64,000 nt of DNA from Streptomyces zinciresistens K42 (GTDB lineage: Bacteria; Actinomycetota; Actinomycetes; Streptomycetales; Streptomycetaceae). The notes beneath the pieces are model-generated. The model ran no database searches. It was not told the DNA's origin and saw only the letters and a list, made by a program, of their open reading frames with translations. The stretch is from NCBI RefSeq assembly GCF_000225525.1, contig NZ_AGBF01000019.1, positions 1 through 64,000 on the forward strand, given 5' to 3'. Shown in pieces: positions 19,401-26,637 of this stretch. Position 1 is the stretch's first letter; every line of letters begins with the position of its first letter. The position numbers and the translations under genes were made by a program.

Positions 19401-20528
19401 GCCCACGCCGACGTCGCTGCCCGCCTGCAGCACGTTGACCAGTGCTGTGCTCACGCTGCTCAGCACGCTCGCCACGGTCGGGCCCTGCGCCCGCGCCCAG
19501 TCCATGAACCGGCGGGCGTTCGACCCGACCTCGCCCTGCCCGCCGGTCCGCAGCAGCCGCACCAGGTCGTCGTTGAGACCGGCGAGCGTCTTCCGGCCGA
19601 ACGCCGCGAACCTCGCGTTCGCGGCGTCGAGCCCCGGCGAGGCCATCGTGCCGCCGAGGATGGTGATGAACCGGTCCGTCTCCGCGCTCGCCACCTTGAC
19701 CAGGCCGGTGGTCTTCGGCACCAGGGCACCGGCGAGCGCGACCCCCTTGGTGAACGGCCCCATGGTGTCGGCGGCCAGACTGTCCGACCACGCCTTGTAC
19801 TCGTCCTTCAGCAGCCCGACCGCCGCAGCCGCCCTGCGCGTCTCGGGCGGGAGCTCCGCCACCGCTTTCGCGTAGGCGACCTGCGCCTGGACCGCCTCCT
19901 GCGAGCGCGCCCCCGACTTCGCGACGGCCGCCTCATACGCCTGCTGCGCCTGGGACGCCCGGCCCAGCGCCGCGACCTGCGGACCGAGCGCCAGCCCCAT
20001 GGCGCCCATGGCCACGGCGACCGTGACGGCGCCGGCGGCGAGCGGCACCAGGGACGCGGCGGCGGGGATCGCCGCCGGCCACAGCAGCCGGGTGACAGCG
20101 ACCAGCCCGCCGAGGGACTGCGCGCTGTCGTCGGCGCGCGCGGCGACGTCGGGCATGCCGTCCGCCAGGAGCCGCTGCGCGTCGGCGACGCTGATGAACC
20201 GGCCGCGCAGGTCGCGCAGCCGGCCGTCGGCGGACCGCGTGAAGCGGGTCACGGACGTGTCGCCGCTGCGGGCGGCGGCGTCGAGGCGGCGGGCGAGGTC
20301 GGGCAGCCCGTCCGCCAGGCGCCGCTGCGCGTCGGCGACGGTGATGTACCGGCCGCGCAGGTCGCGCAGCCGGCCGTCGGCGGAGCGGGTGAAGCGCAGC
20401 ATGGACGTGTCGCCGCTGCGGGCGGCGGCGTCGAGGCGGCGGGCGAGGTCGCCGGCGTTGTCGCCGGCGTTGTTCAGGACGGGGGACAGACCGTCCGCGC
20501 CCAGGAGGACGAAGTTCAGCGTCGGCAT
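16479..20528 (-). CDS. Tail tape measure protein
   Basis: 1,349 aa, the largest gene in the window. It has alpha-helical, Ala/Lys-rich sections, hydrophobic segments (residues ~125-165 and ~385-460) and a central Gly-rich beta region. Tape-measure length sets tail length; at ~0.15 nm per residue the tail would be about 200 nm. A 50-residue N-terminal segment is tandemly duplicated. The ATG at 20528 overlaps the chaperone stop (TGATG); a GTG one codon upstream is an alternative. Confidence 0.92.
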   Translation of the reverse strand: MPTLNFVLLGADGLSPVLNNAGDNAGDLARRLDAAARSGDTSMLRFTRSADGRLRDLRGRYITVADAQRRLADGLPDLARRLDAAARSGDTSVTRFTRSADGRLRDLRGRFISVADAQRLLADGMPDVAARADDSAQSLGGLVAVTRLLWPAAIPAAASLVPLAAGAVTVAVAMGAMGLALGPQVAALGRASQAQQAYEAAVAKSGARSQEAVQAQVAYAKAVAELPPETRRAAAAVGLLKDEYKAWSDSLAADTMGPFTKGVALAGALVPKTTGLVKVASAETDRFITILGGTMASPGLDAANARFAAFGRKTLAGLNDDLVRLLRTGGQGEVGSNARRFMDWARAQGPTVASVLSSVSTALVNVLQAGSDVGVGLLQVIEVLARLVSAVPPEAIGWFLQLALAVKAVQLAVAGAAATAGASAAFTAGITAMQTAAAGATGVLPKLTAAIATMSRATKVAVAGTGIGLLLIALTELSQRGRQAPPDVDKLTSSLRQLASTGKVTGEASKAFGSDLDGMYGKVKSLTDPGTLDGIQQFLVGWTGWDSTPVKEAKANLGAVDEALAGLVRGGQSDLAAAALKRLTAEYGKGGRDTSEFTSKLQAYKGAVADAKFEQQLAAQSMGLFGSQAQKVQGKLDAQKRSADGLRQSLQALNDVNRAGLGGMIGFEAAIDNAAKAARDNAGALEMSGGRLNLNSEKARTAATALQDLASRTDEAAASARESGASWETVTGVYTRGRAALVRTAQAMGLNRAEAGQLADQILKIPDKKVRVDMSKEDAQRDLEAFNAAVKRTPGSKSVTLKALSKGAEQILEGFGLKVKRLPNGSVTVTARTGAALAGVRNVKGAVDSLRSRSITITATYYRRGDGASFMGASGRYASGGPVRGYASGGSIQAFPEGGYVDGPGTGVSDSILALFGSGARGRVSNTEYVIRSAMVRKFGIPFFDALNAGRLLMPRGMGRFADGGASVAGAAVAGGLAAGMTGSAGQVSSAARVMAGAVTAGIRDELQIASPSKKTKALAADVGRGFISGLTGSRDKIKSVAADLAKDIKTAFTGRKESSLLKSMDRQTKKLLDYAARRDALAKKIAEAKAYASDVTKTARGQAGLSSLGMDAEQVTAGGIKGGLGAKLAQIKQFTKYVGMLAKRGLAKGLIRQILDMSPESGYAYASALAGASASTLSSISKTQSAIDSATKSLGTQGADILYDSGKNASEGFLKGLESQEKDIEKLMLKIAKSMQKSIKKALGIRSPSAVMAQLGAYSTQGLARGLVDSMPVLDRALGAVSGRVSGIQPVMGRAAMAGAGGGPVFNVSVVVEQAMDPIAVGQEIQRIMLQLGRSQGAKVSLNLGGRG
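20151..20450 (-). repeat. Tandem 150-bp duplication inside the tape measure gene
   Basis: Two adjacent in-frame copies (20301-20450 and 20151-20300) encode 50-residue units beginning DLARRLDAAARSGDTS and ending ADGLP/ADGMP. They differ at only about six residues, so the duplication is recent or under homogenisation. Confidence 0.85.
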
Positions 20529-21162
20529 CACTCACCGCCTTCCGCAGCTAGTCGGGCCTGGTGGCGGTGCATCCACGCGATCAGCCCGTAGAAATCACTG
20601 AGCGTCAGGTCGTCGACTCCGGCCGGGGGGATGTGGAGGAGGTGGGCGAAGAGGGCGAGCCACTCTCCCCGGCAGATGTCGATGTCGGGGTCGGGCTGGA
20701 ACCCGGCATCGGCTCCGCCTCCGGCTGGGGCGCCGCGGGGGCCGGGTCTTTTGGGCCGGCCTGCGTCTCGGCGATCAGCCGCTCGGCGTGCTCCGGGTCC
20801 AGGGCCACGGGGATGATCTGCCGCAGCAGCACGGCGACCTGGTCGCGGTCCACGCCGGGGTCGGCGTCCGCCACCGCGAACGCATTGCGGATGTAGTCGG
20901 CGACCTCGCCGCGGTCCATGCGGGTGGTGAGCTCCCCCAGCAGCGGATCGAAGTCCCCGTACCGGAGCGACGGCGCCGCCCGCTTCTTCAGCACCCAGAC
21001 GACGACGCGCATCGCCTCCGGGTCGTCCGTCCCCAGCCCCTCCTCGATGTCCGCCCACTTCATGCCGGCGGTGCGCTGCGCGATGGACGCCTCCGAGATA
21101 CGCAGCGACCGCGCGTCGTGCTCCTCACGCGCGCCGTCCCCGGGCGTGTAGATGATGATCAC
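20528..21162 (-). CDS. Tail assembly chaperone GT (-1 frameshift product)
   Basis: Fusion made by -1 slippage at CCCAAAA (20749-20755): 138 residues of the G frame followed by 73 residues ending at the stop 20528, total 211 aa. The T part (DPDIDICRGEWLALFAHLLH, DDLTLSDFYGLIAWM) has no start of its own. Known role in lambda-like tails: G and GT bind the tape measure and recruit tail-tube subunits. Confidence 0.82.
20605..21162 (-). CDS. Tail assembly chaperone G (unshifted product)
   Basis: 185 aa, starting MIIIYTPGDGAREEHDARSL, helical, with a Pro/Ser-rich low-complexity C-terminus after residue 138 that results from reading past the slippery site. Upstream of the tape measure and downstream of the tail tube, the conserved place for G. 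Most ribosomes should make this form. Confidence 0.85.
   Translation of the reverse strand: MIIIYTPGDGAREEHDARSLRISEASIAQRTAGMKWADIEEGLGTDDPEAMRVVVWVLKKRAAPSLRYGDFDPLLGELTTRMDRGEVADYIRNAFAVADADPGVDRDQVAVLLRQIIPVALDPEHAERLIAETQAGPKDPAPAAPQPEAEPMPGSSPTPTSTSAGESGSPSSPTSSTSPRPESTT
20749..20755 (-). other. -1 ribosomal slippery heptamer CCCAAAA
   Basis: Read in the G frame as C CCA AAA, a canonical X XXY YYZ heptamer. Slipping one base back puts ribosomes into the T frame. Placement just before the tape measure is conserved in long-tailed phages. The following GC-rich sequence may act as a stimulator. Confidence 0.82.
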
Positions 21163-21170
21163 TGGTGCTC

Positions 21171-21683
21171 CTACTCCAGGTAGCGGCGCACGTCGTCGAC
21201 GATGCGCTCGACCTCACGGGTCATACGGGGGGTGTGGGCGCGCACCGTGGTCGCCCACCACAGAGGTGTCGTGGTCTGCTGCACCCAGCGACTGCGGTTG
21301 CCGAAAGTGGGGTGGCGCAGGCGGCCCTCTTCCAGGCGGTTGATCATGCCCATGGTGATGTCGGGGGGCAGGAGGCTGCGGTCGAGCCACACCCGCGCGC
21401 CCGGACGGCCGGTGGTGCGCACCGAGATCCGCACCGCGGCGGCGATGCTCGCGCGCAGCGGGCGCGTGGTCGGGGAGGGCCCGCCGCGGTTGCCGGCCTT
21501 GCGGGCCTGCGAGGTGATGGGCAGGTTGCGGATGACGTTCTGCAGGTCGCTGCGCAGGGGTTCGGCGGCCCGCCGGACGCGGCGCTGCATCGACCTGCGC
21601 AGGTTCTCGTTCCCGGCCCGGCGCAGCTGCCGCTGCAGGTCTAGCAGCTGGCCGGTGCCGAGCACGCGGATGTCGCGCACCAT
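21171..21683 (-). CDS. Putative tail completion / minor tail protein (gp10-like)
   Basis: 170 aa, strongly basic N-terminal half (LRRSMQRRVRRAAEPLRSDL) and a C-terminal segment HPTFGNRSRWVQQTTTPLWW resembling HK97 gp10-type tail completion proteins. Between tail tube and chaperone genes. Family assignment is tentative. Confidence 0.6.
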   Translation of the reverse strand: MVRDIRVLGTGQLLDLQRQLRRAGNENLRRSMQRRVRRAAEPLRSDLQNVIRNLPITSQARKAGNRGGPSPTTRPLRASIAAAVRISVRTTGRPGARVWLDRSLLPPDITMGMINRLEEGRLRHPTFGNRSRWVQQTTTPLWWATTVRAHTPRMTREVERIVDDVRRYLE

Positions 21684-21692
21684 GAGATCACC

Positions 21693-22679
21693 TCACAGCG
21701 TGACGTCCGTGGACATGTACTCGATCTTGACGGAGTTGGTTCCGTCGTAGAGGCCGACGTAGTTGAACGTCGGCTTGAGGACGCCGAAGCCGTCGATGGT
21801 GGGCGGGCCCTCGTCGAGGCGGATCTCCGGCAGCACGATCCGGAACGTCTCGTCGTAGGTGGTGGCGATGTTCGCGCCCTTGAACTCCCAGACCAGCGAC
21901 GTCTTGCCGTCGCTGGTGTGCAGGTCGTCCAGGGTCGTGGCCACGTAGTCCGCCTCGATCGCCCCGCTGATCTTGACCTGGTCGTTGGAGATCGGCTCGG
22001 CCTTCAGCGCGGCCTGGTTGGCGTAGAACCGCTCGGCGTCCTGCGGGCGTTCGATCTTGCAGGACATCTTGCGGATGCCGTTCAGCGCGGTCTCCGTGCC
22101 GTAGGCGCCGGTCTTCACGGCCATCTGCCCGAAGTGGAACGGTGTCATCGGCGAGTAGCTGGCGGCGGCGAGGGTCTGGGTCTCGTCGACGTCGCGGCCG
22201 TCGATCTCGAACGCGCCCGTCAGCATCTCACCCACGCCGCAGGAGAACTCACCCGAGGTGATCTTGCAGCCGACGAAAGTCTTGTCGGTCACGGTGCCCG
22301 TCGTCAGGGGCACGCCCTTCTGGATCGTCAGGCTCTTGCCGGCGGTGTCCGCGAGGGTGTGCGTCTGCAGGTAGGCGGTACCCGCGCCCTGCTGCACGGG
22401 GGTGACGCTCGTGCCCATCAGGGCCTGCAGCAGCAGACCCATGCCCCTGTTCACGACCTCCAGGTCGATGCTGCCCGACGCCTCGCGGCGGGTGACCACC
22501 CGCCGCGATCCCAGCGCCAGCAGCCGGCCCGCCGCGATCCCCGCGGACTGCGCCGTCGTCTTCTTCAGGACCAGCGATTCCTTGGTGAACTCGATGAACT
22601 TGGACGGCGCGACGGCCGTGCCGTAGGTGGACTCGGCGGCGATGCCGAGCTGGGCGCCGAGCCCGGATCCGATCGCCAT
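21693..22679 (-). CDS. Major tail tube protein
   Basis: 328 aa, beta-rich, beginning MAIGSGLGAQLGIAAESTYG and including DFxGA-like strands (VKISGAIEADYVATTLDDL). Length and place, after the connectors and before the chaperones, fit the siphophage tail tube subunit that stacks as hexamers around the tape measure. Confidence 0.85.
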   Translation of the reverse strand: MAIGSGLGAQLGIAAESTYGTAVAPSKFIEFTKESLVLKKTTAQSAGIAAGRLLALGSRRVVTRREASGSIDLEVVNRGMGLLLQALMGTSVTPVQQGAGTAYLQTHTLADTAGKSLTIQKGVPLTTGTVTDKTFVGCKITSGEFSCGVGEMLTGAFEIDGRDVDETQTLAAASYSPMTPFHFGQMAVKTGAYGTETALNGIRKMSCKIERPQDAERFYANQAALKAEPISNDQVKISGAIEADYVATTLDDLHTSDGKTSLVWEFKGANIATTYDETFRIVLPEIRLDEGPPTIDGFGVLKPTFNYVGLYDGTNSVKIEYMSTDVTL

Positions 22680-22682
22680 GGA

Positions 22683-22907
22683 TCAGCCCTCCTTGGTCTG
22701 CGGCCTGGCCGCGGTCTTCTTCACCGGGGCCGCCTTCGGGCCGCCGTCCGGCGCCGGCTCCTCCACGGCCTCCCACACCGACACCTGGCAGACGTAGCCG
22801 TCGAACCGCCGGTCGGGCACCTCCACCACCTCGTCCGGCTCGACCGTCCGGCCACCGAGCTCCGGCACGGTCACCGCCCCCGGCCCGATGTAGCGCACAC
22901 GCGCCAT
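22683..22907 (-). CDS. Small hypothetical tail-region protein
   Basis: 74 aa, with a beta-rich N-terminus (YIGPGAVTVPELGGRTVEPD) and a Lys/Ala/Pro tail. Lies 3 bp upstream of the tail tube gene. Similar small proteins precede tail tube genes in other actinophages; function unknown. Confidence 0.7.
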   Translation of the reverse strand: MARVRYIGPGAVTVPELGGRTVEPDEVVEVPDRRFDGYVCQVSVWEAVEEPAPDGGPKAAPVKKTAARPQTKEG

Positions 22908-22920
22908 GACTCACTCCTCC

Positions 22921-23385
22921 TCAGATCCGGGCGTGACAGGACACCGTGAAGCTCAGGGCCGCCCGTGCGCCCTGGTCGGTGTAGGACTGGCGCAGCGCGC
23001 CCGACGTCAGATGCGCCCACAGCACCGCCCCGTTGAGCGTGGGCGCCTCGGGATTGGGGCCGGTCGCGCGGATCCGCTGCTCGATCTCACCGAGCAGCGC
23101 GAAGACGCGGCCGCGCGCGGCAGCGAAGTCGCTGTCCCCGGACCACACGTCCACGGTTCCGGTGATCGCGATCGTCTCGTCGCGGGTGCGCGCTCCGGCG
23201 GCGTTGAAGTTCTGCTGCAGCTCCGCGGCCTGGTCCCCGTCGGGAGTCCAGCCGATGCAGATGAGGTCCTGCGTGTTGACGTCGTCCGTGGGCGGGCCGT
23301 CGATCACGTCCACGTCGGGGATCGCCGGGGTGCGCAGGATGCTCAGGAGTTCGGCGATCACGCCGGGTACGGCAGAGGTGGCCAT
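22921..23385 (-). CDS. Putative tail terminator protein
   Basis: 154 aa, mixed alpha/beta. Size and position between the connector and the tail tube fit the tail terminator/neck protein that caps the tail tube. The ATG at 23385 overlaps the upstream stop (TGATG). Family call inferred from synteny. Confidence 0.65.
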   Translation of the reverse strand: MATSAVPGVIAELLSILRTPAIPDVDVIDGPPTDDVNTQDLICIGWTPDGDQAAELQQNFNAAGARTRDETIAITGTVDVWSGDSDFAAARGRVFALLGEIEQRIRATGPNPEAPTLNGAVLWAHLTSGALRQSYTDQGARAALSFTVSCHARI

Positions 23386-24200
23386 CAGGCGATTCCTGGT
23401 CCGTCGTCGTCCGGGCTGAGCATCTGCACCGCCCGGTTGGGGATCGCGTAGCCGAGGCCCGGGATGGGCTCGGTCACATCGAAGTCGTCCGTGCCCCGCT
23501 GCGGCCGGCCCGGGCCTGCGGCGGTGCGCCACAGGTGCTGAAGGATCAGCTGGGCGCCGGCGAGGATGTTCGCCGGGACGACCGGCCGGCCCGCCCGGTA
23601 GACGACCTGCAGCGGGCCGGTGAGCTGCCCGCCGTCCCTGCGGGTCACCGCACCTGTGACCGGGTCCAGGTGCAGGGTGTCGGGGGCGTAGCCGCCGCCT
23701 CCGGAGTGCAGCGACGTCACGGACAGCAGGGAGAGCACCGGGGCTTTGCGCAGGGCGAGGGAGGTGACCCGGCCGACCTGGTGGTCCTCGGTCACCGTGC
23801 GCACGACGACCGGGCCCACGAAGTGCTCCACCGCCCGGGTGCTGGCCTCCAGCCAGAACCGGACGAGCGGGTCGTCCCTTGAGTCCTGCTTCTTCAGCAG
23901 GGTCTTGGCGTCCTGCAGGGACAGCACGGTGGGCGGTGCCTCGTCGCGGACGTCGAAGCTGTCGGTGTACGCGTGCGCCGGGACGGCGAACAGCCAGCGC
24001 ACCGTGTGCCGGCCCGCGACCTGTGTGACGTAGTCGGCCTGGTAGAGGCCCGCGGTGGCAGTCTGTTCGCTGTCCGGGGTGACGGTCGTGCCGTCGGGCA
24101 GGGTGACCGTCACGACGGCGGAGCCCGCCGTGACGAGGGCGCCGGCCGGGTCCCGGCACTCGGCGTTCAGGCGCGCGGTCGCGCCGAGGTCGTACGGCAC
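23385..24200 (-). CDS. Head-tail connector protein with N-terminal beta domain
   Basis: 271 aa. Residues 1-85 form an Ig-like beta domain (VVTVTLPDGTTVTPDSEQ); residues 90-260 (LSLQDAKTLLKKQDSRDDPL, FWLEASTRAVEHFVG) resemble gp6/gp15-type head-tail adaptors that dock on the portal. The extra N-terminal domain is longer than in minimal adaptors. Confidence 0.7.
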   Translation of the reverse strand: MPYDLGATARLNAECRDPAGALVTAGSAVVTVTLPDGTTVTPDSEQTATAGLYQADYVTQVAGRHTVRWLFAVPAHAYTDSFDVRDEAPPTVLSLQDAKTLLKKQDSRDDPLVRFWLEASTRAVEHFVGPVVVRTVTEDHQVGRVTSLALRKAPVLSLLSVTSLHSGGGGYAPDTLHLDPVTGAVTRRDGGQLTGPLQVVYRAGRPVVPANILAGAQLILQHLWRTAAGPGRPQRGTDDFDVTEPIPGLGYAIPNRAVQMLSPDDDGPGIA

Positions 24201-24210
24201 CGCTCACCTC

Positions 24211-24849
24211 CTACCAGTCGCGGGTCTCGGGCGCCGGGGCGCCGCCTCCGCCGCGCGAGTAGTCCGCGGCCTTCTCCGCTCCGGCCTGGCCGGCGCCCTC
24301 GGCGGCGTCCCGCTCACGCGCGGCCTGCAGGACCTGATCGCGCAACTTGCCGATCCCGGCCCGGTTCTCGCCCTCGCCGGCCTCGACACCGAGCACGCGC
24401 AGCGCCTCCTGCTCTCCGACGCCGTCGAGGTAGGCGAGCACCTCCCGGTTGGTGTGCTCACGCGGATCGAACGCCTTCACCGCCCCGGGCTCCTGGTCCT
24501 GGACGGCGGCCGGGTCCGCGGGCGCCGGCGTCTGCCGGTCACCGTCCGCCGGCAGCCGGACGGTCACGGACCAGCGCACCCAGCGCGCACCGCCGGCGCC
24601 GTCCGGCGCCTCGACCTCGTCGAGCGTGGCCGCCAGGACCTCGAGGGGCCGGCCGTCCTCACCGACGACGTCCGGCTCCTGGTGGACCATGGCGGGCTGC
24701 GCCCCGGCCGGGCCGCCGTCGTCGGCGAGGACGGCGCGGTGCCCGTCCGCCCACGACGCGGCCTCCTCCTCGCTCACCTCGACGACGTCGCCGGGGACCC
24801 ACGAGAAGTCGGCCCCGGCGATCGCCTCGAGCACCCTGATGTGCGGCAT
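24211..24849 (-). CDS. Hypothetical head-module protein with HeH/LEM-like C-terminal motif
   Basis: 212 aa. The N-terminus (MPHIRVLEAIAGADFSWVPG) is beta-rich; the middle is acidic. Residues ~130-170 (NREVLAYLDGVGEQEALRVL) resemble the small helix-extension-helix motif often seen at the end of head-region phage proteins. Coupled to the preceding gene. Role unknown. Confidence 0.65.
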   Translation of the reverse strand: MPHIRVLEAIAGADFSWVPGDVVEVSEEEAASWADGHRAVLADDGGPAGAQPAMVHQEPDVVGEDGRPLEVLAATLDEVEAPDGAGGARWVRWSVTVRLPADGDRQTPAPADPAAVQDQEPGAVKAFDPREHTNREVLAYLDGVGEQEALRVLGVEAGEGENRAGIGKLRDQVLQAARERDAAEGAGQAGAEKAADYSRGGGGAPAPETRDW

Positions 24850-25253
24850 CAGCTGTGCACCGCCGGTGCGACCCGCGGGTTGGCGAGCATGACGCTGGCC
24901 CCGTAGACGCCGCCGGACGTGGTGCCCGACGGGGTGACCGCGACGCGCAGGTACCGCTTGGCGCCCTTGTAGCCGATGACGTACACCTTGTCGTCGTCGG
25001 TCGATCCGATGGACGGCTCCGCGCCCTGCAGCTGCGCGGCGGGCACCGAGGCCCAGGAGCTGTTGTCGTCCGAGTCCTGCACGTCGATGGCGTGGGTGCC
25101 GTCGGTGATGGCCCCGGTGTGCACGACGATCATCGCGTCCTGGTAGGCGGCGCCGGCGGCGTACCGGTCGACGCTCGCGCCGTTGGCCGCCGCGGTGCGC
25201 GCGGCGATCGGCAGGCTGGGGCGGACGGTGACGTTCGAGTACGCGTCCCTCAT
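24849..25253 (-). CDS. Putative head decoration protein
   Basis: 134 aa, beta-rich (DAMIVVHTGAITDGTHAIDV, RYLRVAVTPSGTTSGG), immediately downstream of the major capsid gene, the usual site for a capsid decoration or stabilising protein. No diagnostic motif; positional call. Confidence 0.6.
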   Translation of the reverse strand: MRDAYSNVTVRPSLPIAARTAAANGASVDRYAAGAAYQDAMIVVHTGAITDGTHAIDVQDSDDNSSWASVPAAQLQGAEPSIGSTDDDKVYVIGYKGAKRYLRVAVTPSGTTSGGVYGASVMLANPRVAPAVHS

Positions 25254-25320
25254 GACGTGTTCCTTCCTGAGGATGCCAGCGGGCCCAGGGCCGAAGTCCT
25301 GGGCCCGCTGGCGGGGTTGG

Positions 25321-26568
25321 TCAGCTGGCGGCGTGCTGGTACATGCGGATCGCGGACGAGTCCTGGATCATGCCGTCCATGCGGGAGAACCCGAGGAAGG
25401 CGACCTGCAGCTTCTCCGCGTAGCGCTCGGTCAGCCGCAGCGTCTGCACCTGCTGGACCTGGCGGATGACGTAGCCCGCCCGGAAGTCGCCGAACGCGAT
25501 GGACTTGGCGCCGGCTGCCGGGACGGGCATCGAGTTGTCCAGCGTGTACTCGAAACCGTTGATGGTGGAAGGGAAGCCCGGGGCGGGGATCGGCACCCAC
25601 AGCGGGCGCTGCTGGCCGTCCTTCAGCTTGCGGATCACCTTGAGGGTGTTGTCGTGCATCAGGTACCGGCCGTTGGGCCGGTACGCACTGTCGACGCTGT
25701 GCTCGAGGTCGATCAGGTCGTCGTAGATCACCGACGTGGTCTGGCCGTTGGCGCCGGTCTTGCCGACCACCGCCCCCGCCGTCAGGCCCTCCGGCTGGTC
25801 CACGCCCGTCCCAGTGGTCCAGGCGCGCGCCGCGCGCCGTCCGATCCGCTCGCCGAGCTTCTTCGGCACCCACGAGTCGAGCGGGAACACCGAGTCCTGC
25901 AGCAGGGACATCGACAGCTTGACCTGCTTGGAGCTGAAGATGTACGCCTTCAGGGTCCGGCCGCCGACCTGGATGTCCTGCTCGCCGGCCTCGTCGTTCT
26001 CGCCGAGGATCTCGCCCTCGTTGGCCGTGTCGTCGTTGACCGGCCACTTCAGGTCCGCGCCGGTACCGGTCGGGATCACCTCGGCCAGACCGAGCAGGCC
26101 ACCGAAAGCCTTCATCGTCTCGGTCATGATGTTGCGGAACTCGTCCGGCACGGTGAACCCGCCGGCCGTGTCGATGTTCGCGCCCATGGCGCGCAGGTCG
26201 ACCTCGTTGTCCATCATCAGACTGCGCTGTTCCGGGGTGAGCCGGTCCATGCCGCCGCGCAGGTAGCGGCCGAAAGCGTCGCTGTAGCGCTTGGCCTTGT
26301 CCTCGGTGTCGCTGCCGCGGCGGTCGTTGTCGGGCTCGCCGGTGGTCGTGACGATCTGCCCCCGGTCGATCTTGTCGAGGGCGGCCATCTTGTTCAGGCG
26401 GTCGATGTCGGCGGACACCTCGGTCAGTCGCGCCTCGGCGGCATCCCAGTTGGCGCGCTCCTCCGCGGTCCAGTCCCGGTTCTCGCGCTCGGCGAGCTGC
26501 TGGATGTCCTGCATCCGCTGCCAGACGGTGTTCTGCTCCTCGATGAGCCGGGTGAGCTGTGCGGCCAT
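25321..26568 (-). CDS. Major capsid protein, HK97 fold
   Basis: 415 aa. The N-terminal ~90 residues form the charged coiled-coil delta domain (LTRLIEEQNTVWQRMQDIQQ), normally removed by the prohead protease, followed by an HK97-type domain (VPDEFRNIMTETMKAFGGLL, KVSMSLLQDS-like core, GRRAARAWTTGTG). Builds the icosahedral shell. Preceded by a hairpin in the protease-capsid gap. Confidence 0.93.
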   Translation of the reverse strand: MAAQLTRLIEEQNTVWQRMQDIQQLAERENRDWTAEERANWDAAEARLTEVSADIDRLNKMAALDKIDRGQIVTTTGEPDNDRRGSDTEDKAKRYSDAFGRYLRGGMDRLTPEQRSLMMDNEVDLRAMGANIDTAGGFTVPDEFRNIMTETMKAFGGLLGLAEVIPTGTGADLKWPVNDDTANEGEILGENDEAGEQDIQVGGRTLKAYIFSSKQVKLSMSLLQDSVFPLDSWVPKKLGERIGRRAARAWTTGTGVDQPEGLTAGAVVGKTGANGQTTSVIYDDLIDLEHSVDSAYRPNGRYLMHDNTLKVIRKLKDGQQRPLWVPIPAPGFPSTINGFEYTLDNSMPVPAAGAKSIAFGDFRAGYVIRQVQQVQTLRLTERYAEKLQVAFLGFSRMDGMIQDSSAIRMYQHAAS

Positions 26569-26590
26569 GTCTGTCCTTCCCAGGCATGCC

Positions 26591-26621
26591 GAAGGCCCCG
26601 AAGCAACTGCTCGGGGCCTTC
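26591..26621 (-). terminator. Hairpin between protease and capsid genes
   Basis: Perfect 11-bp stem GAAGGCCCCGA/TCGGGGCCTTC with a 9-nt loop, in the gap upstream of the capsid gene. It could attenuate read-through or stabilise the abundant capsid mRNA 5' end. A similar GGCCCCG stem occurs at 33927-33956. Confidence 0.6.
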
Positions 26622-26637
26622 CGGGGTGAGTACGTGA

